Shown here: piece by piece, positions 45,304 to 54,807 of the stretch | Numbering within the stretch: position 1 is the first letter of the stretch | Layout: every line of letters begins with the position of its first letter | NCBI RefSeq assembly: GCF_030864355.1 | Contig: NC_083400.1 | Coordinates: forward strand, 139,001-203,000 | Length of the DNA: 64,000 nucleotides | Reading direction: 5' to 3' | Source of the DNA: Cutaneotrichosporon cavernicola | Taxonomy: Eukaryota; Basidiomycota; Tremellomycetes; Trichosporonales; Trichosporonaceae | Notes under the pieces: model-generated | What the model was told of the DNA's origin: nothing | What the model saw: the letters and a program-made list of their open reading frames with translations, nothing else | The model's database searches: none | Made by a program: the position numbers and the translations under genes

Positions 45304-46603
45304 ATGACGTCCGTCTTTCAGCCTGGCATCTACAAGGGCAAGGTGCTCTTCATCACTGGCGGTGAGTAGTGGAGCCGAATACCGCGCCCACCATTCCTCA
45401 AGAATGTGGGCGTATTGTGTGCCGCTGAGGCGTCGCTACAAGTATTGTGTGCGACGCCTCGGCCTCGCTCCTCTATGGCAGCCTCCCTCCCCTCTAGCGG
45501 CCTCTCTCCGCTCGCCCGCTCGCACGCTGACCCCAGGCCGCTCAGGCATCGGCTACTCGATCGCCGAGGAGATGATGCGTTTCGGCGCCAACGCGTGCAT
45601 CCTCGGCCGCGACGCCAAGGGCCTTGCCGAGAGCGCAGCAAAGCTCGAGAAGAGCACGGGGAGCAAATGTATCGCAGCGGCGGCTGACGTGCGGAGCAAG
45701 GAGGACCTGGCAAAGGCCGTCAAGGCGTGTCTTGACAAGTTTGGCCGTATTGACTTTGTCGTGTGTGGTGAGTCGGTCTGAGTGTCGAGTGTCGGAGCGG
45801 AGCGAGGGAATGGGTGAGGGATCAGGTGTCCAACTAGGCTATCACAGACACCTTGAACCCCTCCATCCGGCCCACCCTCTCCTCCCACTCACACCGCTCG
45901 CTCTAGCTGACATCCAGCCGCCGCCGGCAACTTCCTCGCTCCCATCTCGGGCATGTCGGAGAACGCGTTCCGCACCGTCATCGAGATCGACACTATTGGC
46001 ACCTACAACACTGTCAAGGCTACTCTCCCCGCCATCCGCGCAACCAAGGGTGCTTACCTCCACATCTCGGCTACCCTCCACTACGCCGGCACGCCGTACC
46101 AGGCGCACGTGAGCGCAGCCAAGGCAGCGATCGACGCCCTTTCCAACGTCATTGCCGTCGAGGAGGGCCCGCGCGGTGTCCGCTCCAACGTCTGTGCTCC
46201 TGGGTAAGTCTGCAGTATGCGCGTCTTTATGGGCCCGTGCGGCCCCACCGACTCTTATCACATCTCTGATTGCCACCCACCTCCCCACTCCCCACTCCCC
46301 ACTCCCCACTCCATCCACCGCGCTCCCGCTAACCCCAGCCCAATCGCCAACACCGAGGGCATGAAGCGCCTCGGCACCAAGGGCCGCCAGATTGAGCGCG
46401 GTATCCCCCTCGGCAGGCAGGGCGACACTGTCGACATTGCAAACTATGCCCTGTGGCTGTTCTCGCCCGCTGCTGCTTGGGTCACTGGTAGCGTTATGGT
46501 TATCGACGGTGGCCAGAACCACATCCGCGGAACTAGCCTGCCGTACCCCGAGAGCGTGCTTGACCCCGAGAGCGTCAAGGAGCTGTACAAGGGCAAGCTG
46601 TAG
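45304..46603 (+). CDS. Peroxisomal-type 2,4-dienoyl-CoA reductase (SPS19/DECR2-like SDR)
   Basis: It is an NADPH-dependent short-chain dehydrogenase that removes 2,4-double bonds during beta-oxidation of unsaturated fatty acids. Four exons give about 295 residues. The Rossmann motif is split by an intron: VLFITGG then RSGIGYSIAEEMMRFGA. Later motifs are CGAAGNFLAPISGMSENAF, HISATLHYAGTPYQAHVSAA and AAKAAIDALSNVIAVEEGPR, then NVCAPGPIANTEGMKRL. As in other DECRs, the usual YxxxK tyrosine is absent and the Lys of SAAK remains. WVTGSVMVIDGGQ closes the core. The protein ends YKGKL, a possible but weak PTS1; DECR2/Sps19 usually end AKL or SKL. The last intron contains four C4 runs with 7-bp period at 46283-46307. 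Confidence 0.9.
46283..46307 (-). repeat. Four-run G-quadruplex motif in an intron
   Basis: On the + strand CCCC occurs at 46283, 46290, 46297 and 46304, each run separated by ACT, within the last intron of the dienoyl-CoA reductase gene. The - strand therefore has GGGG-AGT repeated, an ideal four-tetrad G-quadruplex motif with 3-nt loops. On the mRNA sense strand it is a C-rich i-motif type sequence. Confidence 0.85.
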
Positions 46604-47397
46604 AGTGAGAGAGAGTGGATCGAGGAGAGGAGAGTGACGAGGTACGAGGTCCGTCCTGTCTGAAGTATGGAAGATGCATGAGATATTATCGACACGCGGC
46701 GCTCCTCTGGGTGGAAAATAGCAGAGACGCAACGACTGGATGTGACGTCAACTGACTCTCAAGCTGCCAACTCGCAGTAGTTTGGTGCCTGTGTCTTGTC
46801 TGCCACGCGGGTAGAAGCCCACCTCGGCCTTCCCTTCCCTTTCCTTCTCCAATCATCTCTCTTTTTTCTATCGCGTCAGGCTCATCGGCCTCAGCTTTTG
46901 CCGGCTGAGTTGATATAAAACAGACCGTGTTACCGTTGTCGTTTTCTTCACCTGACAACCTCCAGTGACGATAAACCTTTTTTTTTGTCTTCTTTCCTCT
47001 GAAACACATGAGGAAACCAATACGCGTTATCTTTCTGAGGAGATACCAGGTCGCGCGCGCTAGTCATGCGCTGCGCTCTATCCAGACACTACACTTTTCC
47101 ACCCACATCCACATCCACATCCCCACACACAGCTCCCACCTCACTCCCTCCTTTGTAACATCCCACACTAGTCACTTTCCCCCAACTCTAACCCTCCCCT
47201 CCAAACACACTCTTCTCTTCCTTCCCTCCCCTCCTTCTCTCCCTCCATCCACCGCCCCAACCCCAGAACCTCCAACTCTCCTCAACCTCCCAAACCCCAA
47301 AACCCCAACCCAAACCCCAACCCCCTTGAAGCCCCCTTGTAGCCCCCCTTTGTAGCTAGGACATACATGCAGGCAGTACATTACAGTCTAGGATACA
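46604..47397. other. Convergent intergenic region, C-rich on the + strand
   Basis: About 795 nt between the ends of two convergent genes. It includes a T/TTTTTTTTT run near 46979-46987, a (CACATC)n run near 47100-47125 and a dense C-run tract at about 47240-47348. A TTACAGT/CAGTACATT motif near 47373-47387 lies just past the VTT gene stop. No coding signal was recognised. Confidence 0.55.
47289..47348 (-). repeat. G-rich (G-quadruplex-forming) tract on the - strand
   Basis: The + strand has repeated CCC/CCCC/CCCCC runs separated by A2-A4 or short T/G pieces (for example CCAAACCCCAAAACCCCAAC). The - strand is thus a series of G3-G6 runs with TT/TTT spacers. It lies in the 3' flank of the VTT-domain gene on its sense strand, so the RNA itself could fold a G-quadruplex if the 3' UTR extends this far. 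Confidence 0.7.
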
Positions 47398-48966
47398 CTA
47401 TCGGAGGCGCCACCACGAGCTGCTCGCCTCTGGGCGCGGCTCCGCTGGGTCAATGTCAATCGTGCCGTACCCCCGAATACCGCGCAGCGGCTTGAACAGC
47501 CCCTTTTTAGCGGGCCCGGCGGCCGGGGGAGTCGGTTCAGGCGTCCCGAGTTCATACGCGCTGCCTCCGGGGTCATCGTCATCGTCAACGACGTCGATGA
47601 GAAGCGCGCGCCCCTTGCCCTTGCCCTTGCCCCGTGTACCAGGCATGGGCGGAAGGATGCTTCGGCGCCCGGTTGCGACACTGTCCTCATGTGGCTCGCC
47701 CTGTGACGGGCCGGCCAGGGTGACGCCAGAATCGGACGCCGTGCGCTTCGGGAGACCATGCTCGTCAAACTCGACAGCTTGTGCGTCCGCATCAAGCGCG
47801 ATACCCTCGGGCTGTTCGTTCAAGTCGCCAAAGTCGGTCTTGAAAACGCGTTTCAAGCCTACGGGGATGAGGACGGCCACAATGACCGCAGCCATGCCGA
47901 GAATGTTGCGCGCCGAGAGGATTTGGAAGTCCTCGGCGCTGGTCATCTGGTCAAGACTGCTTCCGATCATGACATGGATCACAGAGACGGGACAGATGCC
48001 GAGGAAACACGTCAGCCAGAACATGCCCATTCCAATCCCCAGGTGCGGGGCGACAAAGTTGGCGATCCAGTGCGGCGGGAGAGGCAGGATACGGAGAACA
48101 AGGAGGAACGCAAAGACGCTGTCCTTGCCTGCCTCAGTACCCTTTTCGGGGTCGCCCATAATCTTCTTGCGCCACTTCTCGAGCATGCGCCGGTAATAGG
48201 GGAGCTCTAGGAGGGGCGGGCCTAGGAAGGAGGAGAGGGTGTAGCAGAGGATCGAGCCGGACGAGTCGCAGAGACATGAGAGGAGGAGACCAGGGAGGAT
48301 GCCGTATGCCGCGCCGAAGAGGATCGAGATGTACATTGACCCGGGGAGGGTGAATGCTTGTACGCTGGGGTTAGCACGGCAAGCGCAGTGTGTGCGGCTC
48401 CTAAAGAGCTGGACTCACTAGAGATACGCCACGACGCCACACAACATGATACGCCACGGATACAGGTCCTTGTACTTCTTGAGCAGCGCGTTGAGGCCCT
48501 GCAGATCCGCAAATGAGCGGGGCAGCTTGAGTGCCGGGCGGTCCTCTGGCTCGACGTTTGGCATGCCGAACCAGAACGTGCCCAGCACAAGCGCAGAGAA
48601 GACAGCGAACAGGATACTGAGCTTGACGCCCGTCATGAACAGTGGCCCGCGGTACCACTTGCCTCCATCGGCGCCATGCCTCGACAGGAGCGGCACGCTC
48701 TCTCCGGCCTCTTCTCCTAGTGGTGCGTCGGCAGACGGAGTGCGCGACATTGCATAATACCGTGGTAACCCTGACGGCTCGGTTTCGCAGGGGTGCACTC
48801 CAATCGGCCCGAGCGAGTGTAGGCTACGCTCACTACGCGCGGGGGAGGGACTGCGCGGCGGCTCCATGTCTCCGAGGGTGGACGCGGCGACGTATGGGGA
48901 CGGCATGGAAATGACGGTAGATGAGGGGCGGCGCGGCCGGCCGCGCGGCGAGGTATATATTGTCAT
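47398..48966 (-). CDS. VTT-domain membrane protein (TMEM41/TMEM64/TVP38 family)
   Basis: It is a multi-pass membrane protein of the VTT/DedA-like superfamily, whose members act in ER or Golgi lipid scrambling and autophagy. Two exons give about 500 residues. After a disordered about 105-residue N-terminus rich in Ser/Pro, the first membrane span is GVKLSILFAVFSALVLGTFW. The VTT signature follows the intron: VQAFTLPGSMYISILFGAAY, GLLLSCLCDSSGSILCYTLS and a loop with LRILPLPPHWIANFVAPHLG. Two more spans are present (MFWLTCFLGICPVSVIHVMI, ILGMAAVIVAVLIPVGLKRV). The tail is Gly/Lys- and acid-rich (KGKGKGRALLIDVVDDDDD). The intron lies near 48362-48420 with a CTAACCCCAG end. The ATG at 48966 gives the long N-terminus; a later Met is possible. 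Confidence 0.88.
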
Positions 48967-49251
48967 GACCGAGGGTGAGTGTGATGTGAAGATTAGAGCG
49001 GCGTGTCTACGTCGCCGAAACTTGGAGTTAACTCGCCACCCACCGCGTCCCTCCCATTTCGAGGGTACCTAGTAGGGACCGGACATACGCGTTTGCCTCC
49101 GCTATTGGCGATTACGCCTCATTAATAGTCATTAGCCGACCAATCAAATACACATCAGAACCTCAGGGACGGAGATACCCGACGTAATCAATGACGTCGT
49201 TGGTACTGCCCCACTCTTCAGTTTCTTCACTCACTCCAAGTTGTTGATTTC

Positions 49252-51648
49252 ATGGTGCGTCAAACAACTGACCACCACTGAGCAAGCCTGACGCACTGCC
49301 AGCTGGGCTCCTCACACCTCTATTAGTTCTGGCTACAGCAGTCGCCCTCATGACTTATTATGGTGGGGCTTCCCCAACCACGAACCTTCCCTCGAGTGGT
49401 AGTGAGACCCATACGCCCTCATCTGCCGCCAACAGGAGCGGGCTTAACTTTGGGCCTCTGAGGTTTGCCGGCCAAGCCAACTGGATCTTCCGGGACGACG
49501 TCACGGTGGCACAGGTTGTCATTAGCTAGTAAGGCTCTGCTAGGTCGGGCTGACGGCAGCACGGTCACGGAATCGCCCGTGCGCTTCATCACGGCCTTTC
49601 CGGCCGGTAACACGGGCGCCCTCGCGTACTTCCACCCTCTACATGGTACTCTGGGAGTGTCACTGACGAGCGTGGGTAGCGTGGTTCACGACGACGGCCA
49701 GCGGGGTATCGTCGGGCAGCTGAGTTTCCGCGGTGACGCAAGATTGGGATTGACAGTCCGTGAGCTGTCCAGCTTGTGTAGAGCTCATACCAGTCGGATC
49801 GGTGCGTACCCTCCGCGAAGTCGCCGGGGCAGGGAAGAGCAGCAACCTCGTCACTCGGCTTGGCGGGTACGACGGCGACAGCGTGTGGCTCACTCGTACA
49901 TGGCTCGACGGCACAGTGCAACACCTTGGTCTCTTCGCAGGAAACAACACGCGTGTGGATGTCAGGCCGGCCAACGACCCCGCCGGCTTCCCAAGCGTCA
50001 ACATCTCTCGGGTTGACGTCAACCATGACGCGACAGTCAAGTTTGAGAGCACGTTCAATTTCACCTCCTCGCTCCGTGGACTGGGGATGGATGACCTCTT
50101 CCCCTCCTCAGAGGACGTAGACATCATCCAGGCCATCCGCGCCAATAAGGAGGTGGTGGACCAGCTCGCTTTCCTCGCGTATGAATCCGAGTTCCTCGCC
50201 GGTGGATGGCGCTTCTTGACCTGTACGCTTTCCCTGGGCACACTGACAAAGACTTTGGCCGAGACACCCTCCTCGCAATGCAGGTTCTTCTTCCGGTGCT
50301 CTCGCCGCAGGCGTGCGAAGGTATCCTGGCTGGTGTGATACAGCGTACCGGCCCAGACGGGGAGCTGTGTCATGAAGAGACTGTAAGCTCCCCTCTATTG
50401 GAGCTGACCCAGATCGGCGAGTACGCCGCCATCCTCAATATCCAGGAGGGACATCCCGAGCGCGGAACGGCACCAGTCTACGACTACAAGATGGTCGACA
50501 CCGATTTCCTTCTTCTCCCGGCCCTCGGTGCCTATGCCGAGCGGTATCCAGTCCGAGCGCGGGAGTTCATGGCCCGCAACTCCACCCTGGTTCCCGGCAC
50601 GTTTCGGGAGCTTGTGCAGAGCAATGCTGACCGGGTACTCCGCCTCGCGCAGCCATTTGCCGAGAACCCAGGAAAGGAACGCTTGATCGCGTTCAAGGCG
50701 TGGCCGTTCGGTAACTGGCGCGACTCGGCGGCAGGCAACGGGTGGGGTCACTACGCATTTGATGTGAACTGTACGTCTGCTGTAATCGCAATCCACCAGC
50801 TGACAGCAGGTGCGATGGTCCCCGCCGCGCTGCGTGCCATGTCGAACTTGGCGGGCTCGCTGCTCCCCGCATCATATGACGTTCGCGCATGGGCGGAGAC
50901 CTGGGAAAACGAGGCGTGTGCGCTTTTCGCTGTCCCCATCTCCGCCGCAGAAGCTGAATCGCGCCTCTCAACCTACGTACAGGCGGCTAACCTATCCTCC
51001 GACCTCCTCTATGGCGCGGGAAGCCTTAATGGTTCCAAGTCCAAGGGATGGAGCGATCCGGAGTACGTCGTCGGCGCCGTCCCGCTGTACGCCCTGGCGC
51101 TCTCCGACGCTCCAGTAGTGGTCCAACATTCAGACCTAGCCTTTGTTCTGCTCTACTCCCCAACCGCTCCCGAAGGGATAATCCGCGCGACAATAGCCGC
51201 GCTCCAACCGTACCCTCGCGGCCTCTTAACAAACGTGGGCATGGTCGTGGCCAACGCAGCGTACGATCCAGATCCCCTCACCTCCAAGTTGTTCGAGAAC
51301 ACAGCGTACCACGGCGCTGTGGCCTGGAGCTGGCAGCAAGCTTTCATGGCAGCGGGGATCGAACGACAACTCAAATTGTGCGAGACTTCAAAGCCAGCTT
51401 GGATCGCTCTCGCTCCAGCACTGAAGCAAGCCCAAATGAGGTTGTGGGACGCGATACAGGGATCCGCGCCTGTGCTCTGGACAGAAGTGTGGTCACCTAT
51501 CTTCCATGAAGGCAAGTTTGCAATTGGCGATCTTGGGGCCATCTCGGCAGATGGGAGCGAGGGGGACGCAGTGCAGTTGTGGAGCTATGCGTTCCTCGCG
51601 CTCCGGGATGCGAGGACGGGGCGGCCAGTTGCGGCTGGGTTTGAGTAG
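49252..51648 (+). CDS. Membrane-anchored six-hairpin glycosidase-like protein
   Basis: The predicted protein has about 720 residues. A short first exon (ATG only) seems joined by a 32-nt intron (49255-49286) to PDALPAGLL, followed by TPLLVLATAVALMTYYGG, a likely type II signal anchor. The body contains RFITAFPAGNTGALAYF, GTLGVSLTSVG, HDDGQRGIVGQLSFRGDARL, LAYESEFLAGGWRFLTYFGR-DTLL, CHEET-IGEYA and WPFGNWRDSAAGNGWGHYAF. GRDTL followed by helical hairpins resembles (alpha/alpha)6 six-hairpin glycosidases such as GH63/debranching types, but I cannot name the GH family. Micro-introns are 49760-49793, 50223-50251 (29 nt), 50383-50412 (30 nt) and 50771-50809 (39 nt). Around 49521-49535 the frame shifts by one base without a clear splice pair, so either an unseen intron or a frameshift lies there. 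Confidence 0.6.
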
Positions 51649-52102
51649 GTTCCGGATTAGATGCCACGCTGCAGGTTCCCATCTGGCAGGCAGGCATCAG
51701 CTCGGCTCAATCGGTGAGTGACAAGTGGTCCGCCACTTCCGGCCTGACTAAAGGTTAAAGAGATGCATTCTTCACCAAGAGCTCCCTCGCCGACCCCGCT
51801 GATCCGCTATTCCGATTCAATTAAATGTGGCAGCTGCTACTTTGAATTACAGTCATCTCGCCATGATCCGGCCCGCGCGGCTGCGAGTCGCGACAAAGGA
51901 CAAGCAACGGGCAAGGGGGCGAGCGAGCGAGCGAGCGACAACGAGGAGCCGAAGTGACAATCGACCGATCAGAAGCATCAAGCGAATGAAGCGGGGCGCA
52001 GGCATGAGTGTCAGCTGACCATACCCGTCCCCCATGGTATACTTCTGACTCTCACCTCACTCTTCCTGTCCTCACACTTCTCATCTCCACTCCTCCCACA
52101 CC
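51649..52102. other. Intergenic region upstream of the SANT-like pair
   Basis: About 450 nt between + strand genes. A GAGC/GAGCGAGC run lies near 51918-51940 and a CT-rich leader at 52045-52100. Nothing else was recognised. Confidence 0.5.
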
Positions 52103-52638
52103 ATGCCACCCAAGCGCAAGGCTGCCAGCAAGTCCGGGCCTATGGCCAAGCGCGACAAGGTCCAGCTCGAGAACCAGGCGAAGGAAATTACTGGCCAGAT
52201 CACCGACGAGGACGGGGAGGAAGTGGAGGAGGAAGTGGAGAACGAGACGGATTCCGAGTACAATCTCAAGCCCGAGATGGATTATGACGAGGATGAGTTC
52301 AATCCCGACCTCAAGCCCGATGTTGACTCGGACTACAACCATAAGCCCAAGCGCGCGCGCAAGTCCCAGTCCCATTCCAAGACCAAGACCAACTCTACCC
52401 GCAAGCCTCGCACCGGTATGGTCGGCAGGAAGTGGACCGGCGCCGAGCTCGAAGCGCTCTTCACCGCCGCGCTCGCTGGTCCTACTCCCCTCGCGCGCTT
52501 CAAGACCGCCGTGGATGGACGTACGAGTCAGCAGTGCTACATGACATGGAGGTATGTTTCGCAAGTTTGGGACGGTCTGACGGTGGGCACACGATCCAGC
52601 CGGCCATCATCAAGTTCCTGCACGAGCGTAGCGAGTAG
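52103..52638 (+). CDS. Small acidic/basic protein with a Myb/SANT-like C-terminus
   Basis: The first about 100 residues alternate basic (MPPKRKAASKSG) and acidic (DEDGEEVEEEVENETDSEY) blocks, then KPKRARKSQSHSKTKT, a likely nuclear localisation signal. Next comes a SANT/Myb-like region: GRKWTGAELEALFTAALAG and RFKTAVDGRTSQQCYMTWR. It aligns with the C-terminus of the next gene (WTAKELLDLHAAALTD and GRTARQCESTWR). The paralogue ends with TIYPAIVKMLEERG. The matching TIQPAIIKFLHERSE stop-terminated stretch is present here at 52591-52638, but in another frame and with no canonical acceptor to reach it. Read straight on, the frame runs to 52690 with an unrelated tail. The coordinates given follow the homology-supported end. 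Confidence 0.6.
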
Positions 52639-53201
52639 TGCCATCTCGAGGGGACAAGGTGTATTGTATGGAACTGTACTGTGCAGCTAGTGGGATGAAT
52701 GCCTCAATCGGACTCAACTTGCTCCCAAGCCTATGTGTAGGTTACATTGAGGCCACGAGGGCTCGGGCGCGGGGGAGATGAGGCCGGATACTGTAACAAT
52801 TCAGCCCTAAATTCAGCCTTCGGCACTGGCTGGGCTGACGTTCGCAATGCCTTGCCATGTCCTTCACGTGCCAGCGAGTCAAGTCGGTCGACTAGTAAGT
52901 TGCGGCCGCCCGACGTCCCAATACCATCGCTGCACCCATGTCCACCAAGTAACAGTGGAGTGATGGTGATGAGGTCAAGGGACCGACTCAGTACCAGTAC
53001 ATGATGTGGCGGAGGGATGTGACACAGGGGCGTGGGGATTGTGAACCGCATCTCATACGGTGCGAGTGCCAATACTGTATGAAGCGTGTGTGCCCCAAAG
53101 ATCGAGAGGGCGTAGATGCCTAAGTTGGCAAGGATTTCTCACACTCGTTCTCATCATCACCATCACCCACTACACCTTCATCGACTATCCTCATAACCGA
53201 A
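52639..53201. other. Intergenic region between the SANT-like paralogues
   Basis: About 560 nt. ACTGTACTGTGCAG lies at 52673-52686 past the first gene, and ATACTGTAACAATTCAG-like sequence near 52790. A CT/CA-rich leader precedes the second start. No RNA gene was recognised. Confidence 0.5.
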
Positions 53202-54536
53202 ATGGAAACCGAGGAGAGCCGTGCTGCTGGCGCCTTCGACAAGCCCAACCACGGCAAAGACAAGGGAGAGGACAAGGACAAGAGCCACGGTGAGAAGCAC
53301 AAGTCGAGTGACAACACCAAGGACAAGCCCAGCGACGGCACCAAGGACAAGCCCAGCGACGGCACCAAGGACGTCATTAAAGACAAGCACCGCGACAATG
53401 GCAAGCCTCGCCATAAGTCCCACAAGCACAAATCCAAGTCCAAACACTCCAACAGATCCAGCAAGCCAGACAAGGACAGGGGTAGTAAACGCAAGCGAAG
53501 CGAGCATGTCGAGATGAGCGAGAAGCGGCGGGACAAGCTCCCCGCCTGCCGTGCACCCACCCCCGAGCCCACGTTACCACCAACCGACTGGGACGACGGA
53601 ACGTGGTTGTGCGGTGTGCCGCCCGAGATCACTCACAAGCTGATGAGAATGGTCAGCCAGTATTCCCCGTCGCAGCATATTGAGGGGAAGCGCCGCAGGT
53701 CCTCGAACAGCAAGTCCGAGGGTAGTCGCAAGTCCCACGTAAGCCGCGTTCCCCGCGAGCCCATTGGCGAGGCTGTACCCGTCCTTCCAGCCACCCCTGT
53801 TATTATTAGTCCTACACCTCCCACGTCGATCGCTCCTCCCCGCGCCGCACCTCCCGCCATCAATGTTCCTTGCCTTGCTCCGGTCACTCTTACTCCAGCC
53901 CCCGCCTCCGCCACTCGTGCTCTGCCCCCGCCTCCTCGTGATTCCGCGCTTGCTCCTCCCACTCCCGCTCCCCGTCATGGTCCATGGGACAGCGAGTCGC
54001 AGAGCCAGTTGGAGCCCGAACCGGAGCACGAGCCCGAACCCGAGGACCCAGGCAATGACGACGATAGCGATTTCATTCAGCTGATCAAGTTCGAGGTCGA
54101 CGAGAACGGGGACATCATGCGCCCCGCTACACCCGAGTACGACGAGCTCGACTCGTCCGATGACGAGAAGCCCGAGATTGAGGTTATTGTGATTTCTGAT
54201 GATGACGGGCCGGTGCGTAAGCAGCCTCGCGCGGGGCCGTCTGGTCGGCGCGGCCGGACGCGGGCTGTTCATCCCAATTACCAGGCGTCCACTCTCCCGA
54301 CCCACGCCCGCTCCAATCCCACCCACCAGATCCCCGTGCGCACACGCACCGAGCGGTACTGGAAGCGCTGGACAGCCAAGGAACTCCTCGACCTCCATGC
54401 TGCCGCGCTTACCGACGCGCCGAACCGTTTCGCCAATGCCGTTCCCGGACGTACGGCCCGCCAGTGCGAGTCAACGTGGCGCAATACCATTTACCCTGCT
54501 ATTGTTAAGATGCTCGAGGAGCGTGGGCGCGGGTGA
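53202..54536 (+). CDS. SANT/Myb-like protein with a candidate SUMO-interacting motif
   Basis: A single exon encodes 444 residues. Residues about 1-110 are highly charged and low-complexity (Lys, Asp, His, Ser) with the short tandem repeat DKPSDGTK and basic clusters RGSKRKRSEH. The middle is Pro/Ala-rich. Residues about 290-350 are acidic and contain EIEVIVISDDDG, a hydrophobic V-I-V-I core followed by Asp, the layout of a SUMO-interacting motif. The C-terminus (about 385-444) is a Myb/SANT-like domain: RYWKRWTAKELLDLHAAAL, RFANAVPGRTARQCESTWRN, TIYPAIVKMLEERGRG. It is the longer paralogue of the gene just upstream. The likely role is nuclear, in DNA or chromatin binding (inference). I recognise no named family. 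Confidence 0.72.
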   Translation: METEESRAAGAFDKPNHGKDKGEDKDKSHGEKHKSSDNTKDKPSDGTKDKPSDGTKDVIKDKHRDNGKPRHKSHKHKSKSKHSNRSSKPDKDRGSKRKRSEHVEMSEKRRDKLPACRAPTPEPTLPPTDWDDGTWLCGVPPEITHKLMRMVSQYSPSQHIEGKRRRSSNSKSEGSRKSHVSRVPREPIGEAVPVLPATPVIISPTPPTSIAPPRAAPPAINVPCLAPVTLTPAPASATRALPPPPRDSALAPPTPAPRHGPWDSESQSQLEPEPEHEPEPEDPGNDDDSDFIQLIKFEVDENGDIMRPATPEYDELDSSDDEKPEIEVIVISDDDGPVRKQPRAGPSGRRGRTRAVHPNYQASTLPTHARSNPTHQIPVRTRTERYWKRWTAKELLDLHAAALTDAPNRFANAVPGRTARQCESTWRNTIYPAIVKMLEERGRG

Positions 54537-54807
54537 GTCGGAGTTGTGTGGTTAGTGAGGAGAGTGGGAGAGTGGGAGAGTGTGTGACTGAGGAGAGTGA
54601 TCGACGATTAGTATGCACTCCAGATGCAGTTTGTGCCAGCGTGTCCGTCTCGTCACCTCTCCCCCATTTGAAGCCAGTCCTCGCCTTGCAGCTTGCAGCT
54701 CGCAGCTTGCCACGTGCAGATGTCCTGCATCTGAGATCAGCCGACCCACACAACTACGCTACACCGTGCATCAACTACGGCACAACCGCCTGTACACCTG
54801 CACCCGG

